DNA of 64,000 nucleotides, taken from Sodalis sp. dw_96. Lineage in GTDB: Bacteria; Pseudomonadota; Gammaproteobacteria; Enterobacterales; Enterobacteriaceae. The stretch lies in the NCBI RefSeq assembly GCF_018449575.1, contig NZ_JAAVUT010000019.1:40780-104779 (forward strand), given 5' to 3'. Below the pieces are notes generated by a model that saw nothing but the letters and a program-made list of their open reading frames with translations, had not been told where the DNA came from and did not search any database. Positions 29,914 to 43,040 of this stretch are shown one piece after another; position 1 is the stretch's first letter, and the number at the start of each line of letters is the position of its first letter. The translations under genes were made by a program, and so were the position numbers.

Positions 29914-31269
29914 ATGTTGCACTTTCTCTGGAGTCTCGCTGCGTTTATCGTTGCACTGGGCATATTGATTACGGTGCATGAGTTCGGCCATTTCTGGGTG
30001 GCGCGCCGGTGCGGAGTCACCGTGGAGCGCTTCTCCATCGGTTTCGGCCGCGCCTTGTGGCGCTGGACGGATCGTCGCGGCACCGAGTATGTTATTGCGG
30101 CTATCCCCCTGGGGGGATATGTGAAAATGCTTGATGAGCGGGTGGATACCGTGCCGCCGGAACGCCGTCATGAAGCCTTCAATCATAAAAAGATATGGCA
30201 GCGCGCCGCCATTATCAGCGCGGGTCCCATTGCCAATTTTATTTTTGCGGTGTTTGCCTATTGGCTGGTGTTTATTATCGGTGTGCCGAGTTTTCGTCCG
30301 GTTATCGGTGAGGTTACCCCTGATTCTATCGTTGCCCAGGCGGAAATTTCACCGGGCATGGAACTAAAGTCGGTTGACGGCATCGAAACGCCTGACTGGG
30401 ATTCGGTTCGTTTAGAATTGATTGGTAAAATAGGCGACAACCAGACCACGGTGGGCGTCGCTCAATTCGGTTCTCCACAGGTGGAGAGAAAAACCCTCGA
30501 TTTGCGCAACTGGAAATTCGAGCCGGATAAGCAGGATCCGATTATTGCATTGGGGATCATTCCCCGCGGTCCGCAAATAGAGCCGGTGCTGTCGGAAGTT
30601 CAAAAAGCCTCCGCGGCGGAGAAAGCCGGTTTGCAAGCAGGCGACAGGATCGTTAAAGTCGATAGTCGCCCGCTGGTGCGCTGGCAGGATTTTGTTATGC
30701 AGGTGCGTGACAAACCCGGCCAGCCGCTGTTGCTGGAAATAGAACGGCGGGGAGAAACGTTGCCGATTACCCTGACGCCCGACGAAAGAACGGTGGGTAG
30801 AGGCGAGGTGGAAGGTTTCGCGGGGGTGGTGCCACAAGTGATACCGCTGCCCGAGGAGTATAAAACGATACGCCAGTACGGCCTGATTCCTGCGGTTTAT
30901 CAGGCTGGCGATAAAACCTGGCAACTGATGAAGTTAACCGTCGGTATGCTGGGTAAACTGGTGACGGGGGATGTGAAGCTGAATAACCTGAGCGGGCCGA
31001 TTTCAATAGCCCAGGGCGCGGGGATGTCGGCGGAATATGGTTTGGTTTATTACCTGATGTTCCTGGCGCTGATCAGCGTCAACCTGGGTATTATCAATCT
31101 GTTCCCGTTACCGGTGTTAGATGGTGGTCACTTGCTCTTCCTGGCGATAGAAAAGCTTAAGGGTGGGCCGGTTTCCGAACGAGTGCAGGATTTCAGTTAT
31201 CGCATCGGTTCGATTTTGCTGGTGTTGTTAATGGGACTTGCCCTTTTCAATGATTTCTCCCGGCTCTAG
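29914..31269 (+). CDS. rseP: regulated intramembrane zinc protease RseP
   Basis: Site-2 protease that cleaves RseA after DegS, releasing sigma-E, and also removes signal-peptide remnants. It has 451 residues (450 in E. coli). The HEFGH zinc motif is at residues 22-26 in the first transmembrane segment, there are two periplasmic PDZ domains (about 115-310), and the third zinc ligand is in [15 protein letters not shown] near the C-terminus. AGGAG precedes the ATG. Confidence 0.97.
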   Translation: MLHFLWSLAAFIVALGILITVHEFGHFWVARRCGVTVERFSIGFGRALWRWTDRRGTEYVIAAIPLGGYVKMLDERVDTVPPERRHEAFNHKKIWQRAAIISAGPIANFIFAVFAYWLVFIIGVPSFRPVIGEVTPDSIVAQAEISPGMELKSVDGIETPDWDSVRLELIGKIGDNQTTVGVAQFGSPQVERKTLDLRNWKFEPDKQDPIIALGIIPRGPQIEPVLSEVQKASAAEKAGLQAGDRIVKVDSRPLVRWQDFVMQVRDKPGQPLLLEIERRGETLPITLTPDERTVGRGEVEGFAGVVPQVIPLPEEYKTIRQYGLIPAVYQAGDKTWQLMKLTVGMLGKLVTGDVKLNNLSGPISIAQGAGMSAEYGLVYYLMFLALISVNLGIINLFPLPVLDGGHLLFLAIEKLKGGPVSERVQDFSYRIGSILLVLLMGLALFNDFSRL

Positions 31270-31305
31270 CGCCGGGGATTATGTTAGGAAGAACGCATAA
31301 CCACG

Positions 31306-33732
31306 ATGGCGATGAAAAAGTTGCTCATAGCGTCGCTGCTTCTTAGCAGCGCCACCGTATACGGTGCAGACGGGTTCGTAGTGAAGGACATTCATTTCGA
31401 AGGACTGCAACGAGTCGCCGTCGGTGCGGCGTTACTCAGTATGCCGGTACGTGTCGGAGACACGGCCAGTGATGAAGATATCGGCAATACTATCCGCGCC
31501 TTATTTGCCACCGGAAACTTTGAGGATGTCCGGGTGCTGCGTGATGGAGATACGCTGGTCGTTCAGGTCAAGGAGCGCCCCTCCATTGCCAGTATCACCT
31601 TTTCCGGCAATAAAGCGGTGAAAGAAGAACAGCTCAAGCAGAATCTCGACGCCCAAGGGGTCCGCGTCGGCGAAGCGCTGGATCGCACCACCATCTCCAA
31701 TATTGAGAAGGGGCTTGAGGATTTTTATTACAGTGTCGGCAAATACAGCGCGACGGTGAAAGCCGTGGTGACGCCATTGCCGCGTAACCGGGTGGATCTG
31801 AAATTTGTCTTCACTGAAGGCCTTTCAGCCAAAATCCAGCAGATCAATATCGTCGGCAACCATGCCTTCACCACCGATGAGCTGGTATCCCGGTTCCAAC
31901 TGCGGGACGAAGTGCCGTGGTGGAACGTCGTGGGGGATCGCAAATACGAGAAGCAAAAGCTGGCGGGCGATCTGGAGACATTGCGCAGCTACTATCTGGA
32001 TCGCGGTTATGCGCGCTTTAGTATCGATTCCACCCAGGTCAGTCTGACGCCGGATAAAAAAGGCATCTACATCACCCTGAACATTACCGAAGGCGCGCAG
32101 TATACGCTGTCCGGTACGGTGGTGAACGGTAATCTGGCCGGCCATTCCGCCGAAATCGACGCCTTGTCCAAGGTTAAGCCGGGTGATTTGTACAGCGGCG
32201 CCAAAGTCACCAAAATGGAAAACGACATCAAGCAGCTGCTGGGTCGTTACGGCTACGCCTATCCCCGCGTGGTGACACAGCCCGAGATAGACGACACCGC
32301 CAAGACCGTGAAGCTCCATATCAACGTTGATGCGGGTAACCGTTACTACGTTCGGCGCATAAGGTTCGAAGGCAACGACATCACCAAGGATGAAGTCCTT
32401 CGCCGTCAGATGCGCCAGATGGAAGGCGCCTGGCTGGGCAGCAATCTGGTGGATCAGGGCAAGGAACGTTTGAACCGGCTCGGCTATTTTGAAACCGTCG
32501 ATGCCGACACCCAGCGCGTGCCAGGCACCGACGACCAGGTTGACGTGGTTTATAAGGTCAAGGAGCGTAATACCGGCAGCATCAACTTCGGTATCGGTTT
32601 CGGTACCGAAAGCGGTGTCAGCTTCCAGTTCGGGATTCAGCAGGACAACTGGCTGGGTACCGGTAACTCGGTGGGTATCAGCGGTACCAAGAACGATTAT
32701 CAGACCTACGCCGAACTCTCTCTCACCGACCCCTTCTTCACCGTTGACGGTGTGAGCCTGGGGGGACGTATTTTCTATAACGACTTTAAGGCGGACGACG
32801 CCGATCTGTCGGATTATACCAACAAGAGCTACGGTATCGGCTCTACGCTGGGCTTCCCTATCAGTGATACCAATTCACTGAACTTCGGCGTGGATTATGT
32901 CCACAATGATTTGTCGAACATGCAACCCCAGATTGCCATGTGGCGTTATCTGAATTCCAACGGCATTTTCCCGAAGATCGTGGTGGGTGAAAACGAAACG
33001 TCCGACTCCGATTTCAGCGCCGATGACTTCTTCTTCACTTCAGGCTGGAGTTACAACAATCTCGACCGGGGATATTTCCCGACCTCCGGCACCACCGCCA
33101 GCCTGAGCGGTAAAGTCACCGTTCCGGGTTCCGATAACAAATATTACAAGGTGACCTTCGACACCACCAGCTATCTGCCGCTGACCGACAATGGCAGCTG
33201 GGTGCTGATGGGCCGCGGACGCGCCGGTTATGCCGATGGTTTGAGCGGCAAGGAAGTGCCGTTCTACGACAACTTCTTCGCCGGCGGTTCCACCACGGTG
33301 CGTGGTTTCCGGTCCAATACCATCGGGCCGAAAGCCATTTATTACAATTGCGCCGCCGGAGCCACCTCCTACAGCGCCTGTCCGCTGGATAAATCCAGTG
33401 ACGCGGTGGGGGGGAACGCCATGGCGTTGTTAAGCGCGGAATTGATCGTGCCGACGCCGTTTGTCAGCGCAAAATACGCCAACTCCATCCGTACCTCGTT
33501 CTTTGTGGACAGCGGCACGGTATGGGATACCGCCTGGCAGAATACCGCGCAGACCCGCGCGGCGGGGGTGCCGGACTATAGTGAACCCGGCAATATCCGT
33601 GTTTCCAGCGGTTTCGCGTTGCAATGGATGTCACCATTGGGGCCGTTGGTCTTCTCCTACGCCCAGCCGGTTAAAAAACAAGAAGGCGACAAAGCCGAGC
33701 AGTTCCAGTTTAATATTGGTAAAACGTGGTAG
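31306..33732 (+). CDS. bamA: outer-membrane assembly factor BamA
   Basis: Core of the BAM complex that folds beta-barrel proteins into the outer membrane. It has 808 residues. A signal peptide [21 protein letters not shown] is followed by five POTRA domains (about 23-420) and a 16-strand barrel with the conserved loop-6 motif [13 protein letters not shown]. The chain ends FQFNIGKTW, with the aromatic outer-membrane C-terminus. It lies between rseP and skp as in all relatives. Confidence 0.98.
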   Translation: MAMKKLLIASLLLSSATVYGADGFVVKDIHFEGLQRVAVGAALLSMPVRVGDTASDEDIGNTIRALFATGNFEDVRVLRDGDTLVVQVKERPSIASITFSGNKAVKEEQLKQNLDAQGVRVGEALDRTTISNIEKGLEDFYYSVGKYSATVKAVVTPLPRNRVDLKFVFTEGLSAKIQQINIVGNHAFTTDELVSRFQLRDEVPWWNVVGDRKYEKQKLAGDLETLRSYYLDRGYARFSIDSTQVSLTPDKKGIYITLNITEGAQYTLSGTVVNGNLAGHSAEIDALSKVKPGDLYSGAKVTKMENDIKQLLGRYGYAYPRVVTQPEIDDTAKTVKLHINVDAGNRYYVRRIRFEGNDITKDEVLRRQMRQMEGAWLGSNLVDQGKERLNRLGYFETVDADTQRVPGTDDQVDVVYKVKERNTGSINFGIGFGTESGVSFQFGIQQDNWLGTGNSVGISGTKNDYQTYAELSLTDPFFTVDGVSLGGRIFYNDFKADDADLSDYTNKSYGIGSTLGFPISDTNSLNFGVDYVHNDLSNMQPQIAMWRYLNSNGIFPKIVVGENETSDSDFSADDFFFTSGWSYNNLDRGYFPTSGTTASLSGKVTVPGSDNKYYKVTFDTTSYLPLTDNGSWVLMGRGRAGYADGLSGKEVPFYDNFFAGGSTTVRGFRSNTIGPKAIYYNCAAGATSYSACPLDKSSDAVGGNAMALLSAELIVPTPFVSAKYANSIRTSFFVDSGTVWDTAWQNTAQTRAAGVPDYSEPGNIRVSSGFALQWMSPLGPLVFSYAQPVKKQEGDKAEQFQFNIGKTW

Positions 33733-33787
33733 TATTGCGTCGATTTGAAATGATTTTAAACATACATGTAGGGTTAAGGAGTTTATA

Positions 33788-34285
33788 GTGAAAAAGTGGT
33801 TGTATGCCGCGGGCCTCGGATTAGCATTGGCTGCCTCAGCCAGCGTGCAAGCTGCTGATAAAATTGCTGTCGTCAATATTGCGAGTATTTTTCAGCAATT
33901 ACCTCAGCGCGCTACTGTAGCTGCGCAGCTTGAAAATGAGTTCAAGGGTCGCGCTGCTGATCTGCAAGCTCAAGAAAAGGACCTGCAAAGCAAAATGCAA
34001 CGTCTGCAACGTGACGGCTCTACCATGAAGGCCAGCGATCGCAGCCGTATGGAAAAAGACGTCATGGCTCAGCGTGAGGATTTTTCCGCCAAAGCCCAGG
34101 CTTTTGAGCAGGACAACCGTCGCCGTCAGGCAGAAGAACGCAATAAAATCCTGAGCCGTATTCAGGATGCGGTGAAAACCGTCGCCAGCAAACAAGGCTA
34201 TGATATCGTTATCGATACCAACGCCGTGGCGTATGCCGGTGCTTCACAAGACATTACTTCCGACGTGTTGAAACAGGTCAAATAA
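33788..34285 (+). CDS. skp: periplasmic chaperone Skp (OmpH)
   Basis: Trimeric jellyfish-shaped chaperone that carries unfolded outer-membrane proteins across the periplasm to BAM. It has 165 residues from a GTG (33788). The signal peptide [22 protein letters not shown] is cleaved before ADKIAVVN, followed by long helical arms rich in Lys, Gln and Arg (about 45-135). Immediately upstream of lpxD (3-base gap). Confidence 0.97.
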   Translation: MKKWLYAAGLGLALAASASVQAADKIAVVNIASIFQQLPQRATVAAQLENEFKGRAADLQAQEKDLQSKMQRLQRDGSTMKASDRSRMEKDVMAQREDFSAKAQAFEQDNRRRQAEERNKILSRIQDAVKTVASKQGYDIVIDTNAVAYAGASQDITSDVLKQVK

Positions 34286-34288
34286 GTC

Positions 34289-35311
34289 ATGCCTTTAATT
34301 CGACTTGCTGATTTAGCGCAGCAGTTGGATGCACAATTGCACGGTGATGGCGATCTCGTCATCACCGGCATTGCCTCCATGGGTTCCGCCTCCGCCGGCC
34401 AAATCACTTTTCTGGCCGACAGCCGCTTTCATGAAAAACTTTCTACCTGCCAGGCCTCGGCCGTGGTGCTTTCCGCCGCCGATTTGCCTTACTGCAAAAG
34501 CGCGGCGCTGGTGGTCAAAAATCCCTATCTGACTTATGCCCGCATGGCGCAACTGATGGATACCACCCCGGCGCCGGCGGAAGATATCGCCGCCAGCGCG
34601 GTAATATCCCCGGCGGCGCAGCTGGGCAAGCAGGTAGCCGTCGGTGCCAACGCGGTTATCGAATCCGGTGTCATCCTGGGGGATAACGTCATTATCGGCC
34701 CGGGTTGTTTTATCGGTAAAAATAGTAAAATCGGGACAGGCACAAGGTTATGGGCCAATGTCACCGTATATCATGAAGTCCGTATCGGCGAGCATTGCCT
34801 GATACAGTCCGGGACGGTTATTGGCGCCGATGGTTTCGGTTATGCCAACGATCGCGGTACCTGGATCAAAATTCCTCAGCTGGGCACGGTGATTGTGGGC
34901 GACAAGGTTGAAATCGGGGCCTGTACCACCATTGATCGTGGTGCTCTTGATGATACCGTTATCGGTAACGGCGTCATTATCGATAATCAGTGCCAGATTG
35001 CACATAACGTTATTATTGGCGACAATACTGCTGTTGCCGGCGGTGTGATTATGGCCGGCAGCTTGACCATCGGCCGTTATTGCATGATTGGCGGTGCCAG
35101 CGTCATTAACGGCCATATGGAAATTTGTGACAAGGTGACCATTACCGGTATGGGAATGGTGATGAGACCTATCACTGAACCCGGCGTATACTCTTCGGGT
35201 ATTCCATTGCAGCCCAATAAAGTTTGGCGAAAGACCGCAGCGCTGGTCATGAATATCAGCGAGATGAGCAAGCGATTAAAAGCTATCGAGCGAAAATCAG
35301 CAAAAGACTAA
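34289..35311 (+). CDS. lpxD: UDP-3-O-(3-hydroxyacyl)glucosamine N-acyltransferase LpxD
   Basis: Third step of lipid A synthesis, adding the N-linked hydroxyacyl chain from ACP. It has 340 residues (341 in E. coli). The N-terminal uridine-binding domain precedes hexapeptide repeats of a left-handed beta-helix. The catalytic His lies in [17 protein letters not shown], and a C-terminal helix follows. The ribosome site is poor, which suggests coupling to skp three bases upstream. Confidence 0.97.
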   Translation: MPLIRLADLAQQLDAQLHGDGDLVITGIASMGSASAGQITFLADSRFHEKLSTCQASAVVLSAADLPYCKSAALVVKNPYLTYARMAQLMDTTPAPAEDIAASAVISPAAQLGKQVAVGANAVIESGVILGDNVIIGPGCFIGKNSKIGTGTRLWANVTVYHEVRIGEHCLIQSGTVIGADGFGYANDRGTWIKIPQLGTVIVGDKVEIGACTTIDRGALDDTVIGNGVIIDNQCQIAHNVIIGDNTAVAGGVIMAGSLTIGRYCMIGGASVINGHMEICDKVTITGMGMVMRPITEPGVYSSGIPLQPNKVWRKTAALVMNISEMSKRLKAIERKSAKD

Positions 35312-35380
35312 CCGCCTTCGCCAACTGAGCTGATAATGCGCGTTCGGGCCTTATGCCTGACGAAGACATTTTTTTATTTG

Positions 35381-35420
35381 CGGCCTGCTAATGTACCCAT
35401 AATCGGGTTATTGCAGGCCG
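35381..35420 (+). other. hairpin in the lpxD-fabZ spacer
   Basis: CGGCCTGC (35381-35388) pairs with GCAGGCCG (35413-35420), with a further ACCC/GGGT pairing inside. No T-run follows. A weaker hairpin just upstream (35341-35363) is followed by ATTTTTTTATTT and may be a partial terminator. Role not known. Confidence 0.4.
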
Positions 35421-35462
35421 TGTTGTTACTGCCATCGTTTTTTTTAAGACAGGAAGAGTATT

Positions 35463-35918
35463 TTGACTACTGACACACATACTCTGCAAATAGAAGAGAT
35501 ATTGGAATTATTGCCCCACCGCTTTCCATTTCTGCTCGTGGATCGCGTTCTGGATTTTGAAAAAGGGAAATTCTTGCGCGCGGTAAAAAATGTCTCCTAC
35601 AACGAGCCGTTTTTTCAGGGACATTTCCCCGGTAAACCTATTTTTCCGGGGGTGCTGATTCTCGAAGCGATGGCTCAGGCGACGGGGATACTGGCATTCA
35701 AGAGCGTCGGTAAACTGGAACCCGGTGAACTATACTATTTTGCAGCAGTGGATAACGCTCGTTTCAAACGTCCGGTTCAGCCCGGCGATCAGATGATCCT
35801 CGAGGTTGAATTTATCAAAGAGCGCCGCGGAGTTGCTCGGTTCCAGGGAGTTGCCAAGGTAGACGGCGAGATAGCCTGTGAAGCGTCAATGATGTGCGCC
35901 CGCCGTCGGGAGTCCTGA
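35463..35918 (+). CDS. fabZ: 3-hydroxyacyl-ACP dehydratase FabZ
   Basis: Dehydrates 3-hydroxyacyl-ACP in fatty-acid elongation. Its substrate pool competes with lipid A synthesis. It has 151 residues from a TTG at 35463 after GGAAGAG, the same unusual start as E. coli fabZ. The hot-dog fold shows catalytic His54 in [14 protein letters not shown] and Glu68 in LILEAMAQ. Confidence 0.98.
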   Translation: MTTDTHTLQIEEILELLPHRFPFLLVDRVLDFEKGKFLRAVKNVSYNEPFFQGHFPGKPIFPGVLILEAMAQATGILAFKSVGKLEPGELYYFAAVDNARFKRPVQPGDQMILEVEFIKERRGVARFQGVAKVDGEIACEASMMCARRRES

Positions 35919-35922
35919 TAAC

Positions 35923-36711
35923 GTGATAGATCAATCCGCCTTTATCCATCCCAGCTCCATCGTTGAAGACGGTGCCATACTTCATGCCGGCGTCCATATC
36001 GGACCCTTCTGCTTTATCGGCCCACAGGTGGAAATCGGCGCCGGTACGGTGCTGAAATCCCATGTGGTCATTAACGGCATCACCCGAATCGGTGAAGAAA
36101 ACCAGGTCTATCAGTTCGCCACCATCGGCGAAGTGAATCAGGATCTGAAATATGCTGGTGAGCCCACCCGGGTGGAAATCGGCAACCGCAATCGGATCCG
36201 CGAAAGCGTGACTATCCATCGCGGTACCGTGCAAGGCGGTGAGGTGACCCGGGTCGGCAACGATAATCTGCTGATGGTCAATACGCACATCGCCCATGAC
36301 TGTCGCGTGGCCAATCACTGTATTCTGGCGAACAACGCCACCCTTGGGGGCCATGTCTCCATTGATGATTACGCCATTATCGGCGGCATGACCGCGGTGC
36401 ATCAGTTTTGCTCCATCGGCGCCCATGTCATGGTGGGTGGATGTTCCGGCGTCGCCCAGGACGTCCCGCCCTATTTAATAGCCCAGGGTAATCATGCCAC
36501 GCCTTTCGGCCTTAATATTGAAGGGCTGAAGCGTCGGGGTTTTGATAAAGAAGCGCTGCAAGCCATCCGTTCCGCCTATAAATTGATCTACCGCAGCGGT
36601 AAAACCCTGGACGAGATCAAGCCGGAACTCGAGGTGATGGCGGCACAGCATCCGGCGGTGGGGGCATTCACCGAATTTCTTGCCCGTTCACAGCGGGGCA
36701 TCATTCGCTGA
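35923..36711 (+). CDS. lpxA: UDP-N-acetylglucosamine acyltransferase LpxA
   Basis: First step of lipid A synthesis, a trimeric left-handed beta-helix acyltransferase. It has 262 residues, the E. coli length, from a GTG at 35923. [18 protein letters not shown] begins the hexapeptide repeats. The conserved [25 protein letters not shown] and [13 protein letters not shown] hold the active-site His. Four bases after fabZ. Confidence 0.98.
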   Translation: MIDQSAFIHPSSIVEDGAILHAGVHIGPFCFIGPQVEIGAGTVLKSHVVINGITRIGEENQVYQFATIGEVNQDLKYAGEPTRVEIGNRNRIRESVTIHRGTVQGGEVTRVGNDNLLMVNTHIAHDCRVANHCILANNATLGGHVSIDDYAIIGGMTAVHQFCSIGAHVMVGGCSGVAQDVPPYLIAQGNHATPFGLNIEGLKRRGFDKEALQAIRSAYKLIYRSGKTLDEIKPELEVMAAQHPAVGAFTEFLARSQRGIIR

Positions 36712-36713
36712 TT

Positions 36714-37862
36714 ATGTCCGCGCCTTCCGTGGTTATCGGCCTGGTGGCCGGCGAGGCGTCAGGGGATATCCTCGGCGCGGGACTGATTCGCGCCCTCCGG
36801 CGGCATTTGCCCGAAGCCCGTTTTGTCGGCGTGGCCGGGCCGCGCATGCTGGCCGAGGGATGCGAGGCCTGGTATGAAATGGAAGAGCTGGCGGTGATGG
36901 GGGTGGTGGAAGTGGTGGAACGCTTGCCGCGTTTGCTGAAGATTCGCCGTGACCTGACCCGGCGTTTCGGCGCGTTGATGCCGGATGTGTTTGTCGGCAT
37001 AGACGCCCCCGACTTTAATATCACCCTGGAAGGCCGGTTGAAACGCCGCGGCATCCACACTATTCACTATGTCAGCCCCTCCGTATGGGCCTGGCGTCAG
37101 AAGCGGGTGTTTAAAATCGGTCGGGCCACCGACAATGTGCTGGCGTTTTTACCGTTTGAAAAAGCCTTCTACGATCGTTTTAACGTTCCCTGCCAGTTTA
37201 TCGGCCATACCCTGGCGGACGCCATGCCCCTGGTCCCCGACAAAACTGCGGCGCGGCAAGCGCTGGGTATTCCCGTCGCGGCCCGCTGTCTGGCGTTGCT
37301 GCCCGGCAGCCGCAGCGCCGAAGTGGAGATGCTCAGCGCGGACTTCCTGCATACCGCCCAATTGCTCAGCGGGCATTTTCCCGATCTTGAGATCCTGGTA
37401 CCGCTGGTAAATGCCCGCCGACGCGAACAGTTTGAAAAAATCAAAGCGCGGGCCGCCCCCCGTCTCCGGGTACATTTGTTGGACGGGCACGCGCGGGAAG
37501 CCATGATAGCCGGAGACGCCGCCTTACTGGCGTCAGGCACCGCCGCCCTGGAGTGCATGCTGGCCAAATGCCCGATGGTGGTGGGTTATCGCATGAAACC
37601 GCTGACCTTTTGGCTGGCGCGCCGGCTGGTGAAAACCCCCTACGTTTCCCTGCCCAATCTGCTGGCGGGCCGTGAATTGGTGACGGAGCTGCTTCAGGAA
37701 GAGTGCGTGCCGGAGAAGCTGGCGGCGGCGCTGCTGCCGCTATTGAACAGCGACACCCGCAGCCGGGAACTCAAAGAGACCTTCCTGGAGCTGCATAAAA
37801 GTATTCGCTGCAATGCCGATGAGCAGGCCGCCCAGGCGGTCATGAAACTCATAACATTATGA
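36714..37862 (+). CDS. lpxB: lipid A disaccharide synthase LpxB
   Basis: Inner-membrane-associated GT19 glycosyltransferase that joins UDP-2,3-diacylglucosamine to lipid X. It has 382 residues, the E. coli length. [18 protein letters not shown] is the N-terminal signature, and [13 protein letters not shown] and [23 protein letters not shown] are the nucleotide-sugar motifs. It overlaps rnhB by the four bases ATGA. Confidence 0.98.
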   Translation: MSAPSVVIGLVAGEASGDILGAGLIRALRRHLPEARFVGVAGPRMLAEGCEAWYEMEELAVMGVVEVVERLPRLLKIRRDLTRRFGALMPDVFVGIDAPDFNITLEGRLKRRGIHTIHYVSPSVWAWRQKRVFKIGRATDNVLAFLPFEKAFYDRFNVPCQFIGHTLADAMPLVPDKTAARQALGIPVAARCLALLPGSRSAEVEMLSADFLHTAQLLSGHFPDLEILVPLVNARRREQFEKIKARAAPRLRVHLLDGHAREAMIAGDAALLASGTAALECMLAKCPMVVGYRMKPLTFWLARRLVKTPYVSLPNLLAGRELVTELLQEECVPEKLAAALLPLLNSDTRSRELKETFLELHKSIRCNADEQAAQAVMKLITL

Positions 37863-38452
37863 CGGAATTGTTTGTCTATCCGATAGCCCGGTGCATCGCC
37901 GGCGTCGATGAAGTAGGACGCGGCCCGCTGGTGGGGGCGGTGGTGACCGCCGCGGTAATCCTGGATCCCTTACGTCCGATTTGCGGTCTGGCGGATTCAA
38001 AAAAACTCAGTGAAAAACGCCGCCTGGCGCTCTACGATGAAATTCAGGATAAAGCCCTGGCCTGGAGCCTGGGCCGCGCCGAGGCGGTGGAAATCGATCG
38101 CTTGAACATCTTTCACGCCACTCTGCTGGCCATGCAGCGGGCGATACAGGGGCTGTCTCTGGCCCCGGATTACGTCTTAATCGATGGCAATCGCTGTCCG
38201 GTGCTGCCTATGCCGTCCCTGGCGGTGGTCAAAGGTGATAACCTGGTGGCGGAAATCAGCGCCGCATCGATTATGGCCAAAGTGTCACGAGACCGTGAAA
38301 TGGCCGAATTGGATTTGGAGTTTCCCGGATACGGTTTTGCTCAACATAAAGGCTATCCCACCGCGTATCATCTGGAAAAACTGGCGCTGCTGGGGGCGAC
38401 AGTGCATCATCGGCGGAGTTTCGGCCCGGTGAAGCGGGTACTGGGGCTGTGA
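37859..38452 (+). CDS. rnhB: ribonuclease HII
   Basis: Cuts RNA of RNA-DNA hybrids and starts removal of single ribonucleotides in DNA. It has 197 residues (198 in E. coli). The first two acidic active-site residues are in [17 protein letters not shown]. The third is in [22 protein letters not shown], with the last Asp, follows. Translation is coupled to lpxB through the ATGA overlap. Confidence 0.97.
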   Translation: MTELFVYPIARCIAGVDEVGRGPLVGAVVTAAVILDPLRPICGLADSKKLSEKRRLALYDEIQDKALAWSLGRAEAVEIDRLNIFHATLLAMQRAIQGLSLAPDYVLIDGNRCPVLPMPSLAVVKGDNLVAEISAASIMAKVSRDREMAELDLEFPGYGFAQHKGYPTAYHLEKLALLGATVHHRRSFGPVKRVLGL

Positions 38453-38496
38453 TGAGATTTCGAGATGCCGTGCGGTTTTTAGGCCCATAAATTAAA

Positions 38497-38561
38497 ATAC
38501 CCTAGATAATTCAAGGCGCAGGAAAGCCAACGCACCTGCAACTTGAAGTATCACGGGTATA
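38497..38561. repeat. ERIC-family element, internally deleted
   Basis: About 65 bp between rnhB and dnaE, from ATACCCTAGATAATTCAAGG to TTGAAGTATCACGGGTATA, with AAAGCCAACGCACCTGCAA inside. It looks like a full ERIC whose central core was removed. Confidence 0.8.
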
Positions 38562-38583
38562 ATCAACCTTTGGTGGCAGGATA

Positions 38584-41500
38584 ATGACCGAACCCCGTTT
38601 TATTCACCTGCGGGTGCACAGCGACTATTCCATGATCGACGGGCTGGCCAAAGTCGGCCCATTGGTGAAAAAAGCCGCGGCGCTCAAGATGCCCGCGCTA
38701 GCCATCACCGATTTTACCAACCTGTGCGGACTGGTGAAATTCTACGGCAGCGCCCATGGCGCGGGTATCAAACCCATTGTCGGCGCGGATGTCCTGGTGC
38801 AAAGCGAGATGCTGGGAGACGAACTGGCGGAACTGACCATTCTGGCGGCGGACAATACCGGCTATCAAAACCTGACTCTGCTGGTTTCGGAAGCCTATCA
38901 GCGAGGCTACGGGGCCGCCGGACCGATTATCGACCGGGATTGGCTGATTACCCACAGCGAGGGTCTGCTGCTGCTCTCCGGCGCCCGCAAAGGGGACGTG
39001 GGCAAGTTTCTCCTGCGCGGCAATAAACCGCAGGTGGAGCAGTGCCTGGAGTTCTATAAGCAGTATTTCCCCAATCGCTACTATCTTGAGCTGATACGCA
39101 CCGGCCGGCCGGATGAAGAGACCTATCTGCACGCGGCGGTGGCCATCGCCATCGAACATCAATTACCGGTGGTGGCCACCAATGATGTCCGCTTCCTCGC
39201 CGAGGACGATTTCGACGCTCATGAAATCCGCGTGGCGATCCATGACGGTTTCACCCTGGACGATCCTAAAAGACCCCGTCATTACAGTTCCCAGCAGTTT
39301 ATGCGCAGCGAAGAGCAAATGTGCGAGCTGTTCGCCGATCTGCCGGAAGCGCTGCTCAACAGCGTTGAAATCGCCAAGCGGTGTAATGTCACTATCCGGC
39401 TGGGGGAATATTTTCTGCCGCAATTCCCCACCGGCGATATGTCCACGGAAGACTTTCTGGTGGCCCGCGCCCACGAGGGGCTGGAAGAACGGCTGGCTTT
39501 TTTGTTTCCCGACCCGCAGGAGCGCCAGTCCAAACGGACGCCTTATGACGAGCGGCTGGAGCGGGAACTCCAGGTTATCAACCAGATGGGATTCCCCGGT
39601 TACTTCCTGATTGTGATGGAATTTATCCAGTGGTCCAAGGACAACGGCGTACCGGTCGGCCCGGGACGCGGCTCGGGTGCGGGATCGGTGGTGGCATACT
39701 CCCTGAAAATCACCGATTTGGATCCGCTGGCGTTCGATTTGCTGTTTGAACGGTTCCTTAATCCCGAACGTGTCTCTATGCCCGACTTTGATGTGGATTT
39801 TTGCATGGAGAAGCGGGATCTGGTGATAGATCACGTGGCGGAAACCTACGGGCGGGACGCGGTTTCCCAAATTATCACTTTCGGCACCATGGCGGCCAAA
39901 GCGGTTATCCGCGACGTCGGCAGGGTGCTGGGCCATCCTTACGGTTTTGTCGACCGCATTTCCAAGCTGGTGCCCCTCGACCCGGGCATGACGCTGGAAA
40001 AAGCCTTTGTCGCCGAACCGCAGCTGCAGGCCATCTACGACGCCGACGAAGAAGTCAGGTCGTTGATCGACATGGCGCGCAAGCTGGAAGGGGTAACCCG
40101 TAATGCGGGTAAACATGCCGGCGGCGTGGTGATCTCTCCCACCAAAATCACCGATTTCGCTCCGCTGTATTGCGATGCCGAGGGTAATCACCCGGTCACA
40201 CAGTTTGATAAAAACGATGTGGAATATACCGGACTGGTGAAGTTTGACTTCCTCGGACTGCGCACTCTGACCATCATCAACTGGGCGCTGGAAATGATCA
40301 ACGCCCGGCGCGGCAGGCAGGGCTTGCCGCCGGTGGATATCGCCGCCATTCCGCTAGATGACAAAAAAAGTTTCGACATGCTGCAGCGCTCGGAAACCAC
40401 CGCGGTTTTCCAGCTGGAATCCCGCGGCATGAAGGATCTTATCAAGCGTCTGCAGCCTGACTGCTTTGAAGACATGATAGCCCTGGTGGCGCTGTTCAGA
40501 CCCGGGCCGCTGCAATCCGGCATGGTGGATAACTTTATCGACCGTAAACACGGCCGCGAGGCGCTGTCATATCCGGATATCCAATGGCAGCACGAATCCC
40601 TGCGGCCGGTGCTGGAACCCACCTACGGCATTATCCTGTATCAGGAACAGGTGATGCAGATTGCCCAGGTGCTGGCGGGATATACGCTTGGGGGGGCGGA
40701 TATGCTGCGCCGCGCCATGGGTAAAAAGAAACTGGAAGAGATGGTCAAGCAACGGTCGGTGTTCAAGGCCGGTGCGGAAAGTATCGGCGTCGACGGCGAA
40801 CTGGCGATGCATATTTTCGACCTGGTGGAAAAATTCGCCGGTTACGGTTTTAACAAATCGCACTCCGCCGCCTATGCGCTGGTATCCTACCAGACGCTAT
40901 GGTTAAAGGCGCACTATCCGGCCGAGTTTATGGCGGCGGTGATGACCGCCGATATGGATAATACCGAAAAGGTAGTGGGACTGGTGGACGAATGCTGGCG
41001 CATGGGGCTGAAGGTCTTGCCGCCGGATATTAACAGCGGACAGTACCATTTCCATGTCAATGACGAAGGTGAAATCGTCTATGGCATCGGCGCCATCAAA
41101 GGGGTGGGGGAAGGTCCGATTGAGGCCATTATCGATGCCCGCAACCTGGATGGACACTTCAAAGAGCTGTTTGATTTATGCGCCCGCACCGATATTAAAA
41201 AGCTTAACCGCCGGATGCTGGAGAAATTAATCATGTCCGGCGCGTTCGACCGGCTTGGTCCCCATCGCGCGGCGCTGATGAATTCCCTTGGGGATGCGCT
41301 CAAAGCGGCTGAACAGCATTCAAAAGCCGAAGCCATCGGGCAGGGTGATATGTTCGGCGTACTGGCCGAGGCGCCGGAAGCGGTGGAAGCCTCTTACAGT
41401 ACGGTTCCGCCCTGGCCGGAACATGTGGTGCTGGACGGTGAGCGGGAGACCCTCGGGCTTTACCTGACCGGCCATCCCATTACCCGTTATTTGAAGGAAA

Positions 41501-42066
41501 TCGAGCGTTATGCCGGCGGTTTGCGGCTCAAGGACATGCATCCCACCGACCGTGGTAAAATGGTCACCGCGGCGGGTTTAGTGTTGTCGGCCCGCGTGAT
41601 GGTGACCAAACGGGGCAACCGTATCGGCGTTTGTACCTTGGACGATCGCTCCGGGCGTTTGGACGTGATGCTGTTCACCGACGCCCTGGAGAAATATCAG
41701 CATTTGCTGGAAAAAGACCGTATCCTGATAGCCCAGGGACAGGTCAGCTTTGACGACTTTAACGGCGGCCTTAAAATGACTGCCCGCGAGCTGATGGATA
41801 TCAGCGAAGCGCGTGAAAAATATGCCCGCGGGCTTGCTATATCGCTGACCGACAGGCAAATTGATGACCAGCTTTTAAACCGTCTCCGCTTATCGTTGGA
41901 ACCGCATCGATCGGGGACGATTCCAGTGCATCTTTATTACCAACGTGAAGATGCTCGTGCCAGGTTAAGATTTGGCGCGACATGGCGTGTCACGCCGACC
42001 GACCGGTTGCTGAATGATCTGCGTACTCTGGTGGGCAACGAGCAGGTGGAACTGGAATTTGACTAA
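38584..42066 (+). CDS. dnaE: DNA polymerase III subunit alpha
   Basis: Replicative polymerase. It has 1,160 residues, the E. coli length. The N-terminal PHP domain begins [19 protein letters not shown]. The C-family palm has [13 protein letters not shown] with two catalytic Asp residues near 400. [14 protein letters not shown] marks the fingers/HhH side. An OB-fold near 990-1065 ([27 protein letters not shown]) and a tau-binding tail complete the chain. It is followed by accA after 12 bases. Confidence 0.99.
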   Translation: MTEPRFIHLRVHSDYSMIDGLAKVGPLVKKAAALKMPALAITDFTNLCGLVKFYGSAHGAGIKPIVGADVLVQSEMLGDELAELTILAADNTGYQNLTLLVSEAYQRGYGAAGPIIDRDWLITHSEGLLLLSGARKGDVGKFLLRGNKPQVEQCLEFYKQYFPNRYYLELIRTGRPDEETYLHAAVAIAIEHQLPVVATNDVRFLAEDDFDAHEIRVAIHDGFTLDDPKRPRHYSSQQFMRSEEQMCELFADLPEALLNSVEIAKRCNVTIRLGEYFLPQFPTGDMSTEDFLVARAHEGLEERLAFLFPDPQERQSKRTPYDERLERELQVINQMGFPGYFLIVMEFIQWSKDNGVPVGPGRGSGAGSVVAYSLKITDLDPLAFDLLFERFLNPERVSMPDFDVDFCMEKRDLVIDHVAETYGRDAVSQIITFGTMAAKAVIRDVGRVLGHPYGFVDRISKLVPLDPGMTLEKAFVAEPQLQAIYDADEEVRSLIDMARKLEGVTRNAGKHAGGVVISPTKITDFAPLYCDAEGNHPVTQFDKNDVEYTGLVKFDFLGLRTLTIINWALEMINARRGRQGLPPVDIAAIPLDDKKSFDMLQRSETTAVFQLESRGMKDLIKRLQPDCFEDMIALVALFRPGPLQSGMVDNFIDRKHGREALSYPDIQWQHESLRPVLEPTYGIILYQEQVMQIAQVLAGYTLGGADMLRRAMGKKKLEEMVKQRSVFKAGAESIGVDGELAMHIFDLVEKFAGYGFNKSHSAAYALVSYQTLWLKAHYPAEFMAAVMTADMDNTEKVVGLVDECWRMGLKVLPPDINSGQYHFHVNDEGEIVYGIGAIKGVGEGPIEAIIDARNLDGHFKELFDLCARTDIKKLNRRMLEKLIMSGAFDRLGPHRAALMNSLGDALKAAEQHSKAEAIGQGDMFGVLAEAPEAVEASYSTVPPWPEHVVLDGERETLGLYLTGHPITRYLKEIERYAGGLRLKDMHPTDRGKMVTAAGLVLSARVMVTKRGNRIGVCTLDDRSGRLDVMLFTDALEKYQHLLEKDRILIAQGQVSFDDFNGGLKMTARELMDISEAREKYARGLAISLTDRQIDDQLLNRLRLSLEPHRSGTIPVHLYYQREDARARLRFGATWRVTPTDRLLNDLRTLVGNEQVELEFD

Positions 42067-42078
42067 TATAGGAATAAT

Positions 42079-43038
42079 ATGAGTCTGAATTTTCTTGATT
42101 TTGAACAGCCGATTGCAGAGCTGGAAGCGAAAATTGACTCGCTGACCGCAGTCAGCCGTCAAGACGAAAAATTAGATATTAATCTGGATGAGGAAGTTCA
42201 GCGTTTACGCGAGAAAAGCGTAGAGCTGACCCACAAGATTTTTTCCGATCTGGGCGCCTGGCAAATAGCCCAATTGGCCCGCCACCCCCGTCGGCCGTAT
42301 ACGCTGGATTATATCCAGCACGTCTTCTCTGATTTTGATGAGTTGGCGGGGGATCGCGCTTATGCCGACGACAAGGCCATTGTCGGCGGTACCGCGCGTC
42401 TCGACGGACGGCCGGTGATGATTATCGGTCATCAGAAGGGGCGTGAAACCAAAGAGAAAATCCGCCGCAACTTCGGTATGCCGGCGCCGGAAGGCTACCG
42501 TAAAGCACTGCGTTTGATGGAAATGGCCGACCGGTTCAATATGCCGTTGCTCACCTTTATCGATACTCCCGGTGCTTATCCGGGGGTCGGCGCGGAAGAG
42601 CGCGGACAGTCGGAGGCCATTGCCCATAATCTGCGGGAGATGGCGGGTTTGCGGATTCCGGTTATCTGCACCGTTATCGGTGAGGGGGGATCCGGCGGCG
42701 CGTTGGCTATCGGCGTGGGGGATAAGGTCAATATGCTGCAATACAGCACCTATTCGGTGATTTCGCCGGAGGGCTGCGCGTCCATATTATGGAAGAGCGC
42801 GGACAAGGCGCCCATTGCCGCAGAGGCCATGGGCATCATTGCTTCGCGCTTGAAGGAGCTGGAGCTGATTGACAGTATTATCCCGGAACCTCTGGGCGGC
42901 GCCCACCGCGATGTGCCGGCCATTGCCTCGTCGTTGAAAGCGCAACTGCTGTCGGATCTCGGCGAACTGGATACCTTTAGTGAAGAAGAGTTATTAAATC
43001 GCCGTTACCAAAGGTTGATGAATTACGGTTATTGCTGA
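42079..43038 (+). CDS. accA: acetyl-CoA carboxylase carboxyltransferase subunit alpha
   Basis: With AccD forms the transferase that makes malonyl-CoA from carboxybiotin. It has 319 residues, the E. coli length. It begins [22 protein letters not shown] and contains [23 protein letters not shown] and the oxyanion-hole region [21 protein letters not shown] precedes the ATG. Confidence 0.98.
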   Translation: MSLNFLDFEQPIAELEAKIDSLTAVSRQDEKLDINLDEEVQRLREKSVELTHKIFSDLGAWQIAQLARHPRRPYTLDYIQHVFSDFDELAGDRAYADDKAIVGGTARLDGRPVMIIGHQKGRETKEKIRRNFGMPAPEGYRKALRLMEMADRFNMPLLTFIDTPGAYPGVGAEERGQSEAIAHNLREMAGLRIPVICTVIGEGGSGGALAIGVGDKVNMLQYSTYSVISPEGCASILWKSADKAPIAAEAMGIIASRLKELELIDSIIPEPLGGAHRDVPAIASSLKAQLLSDLGELDTFSEEELLNRRYQRLMNYGYC

Positions 43039-43040
43039 TC

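Noticed and set aside
39163..40191. 342-codon minus-strand frame inside dnaE
   Set aside because: An antisense shadow of a GC-rich coding region. dnaE is complete and conserved across it.
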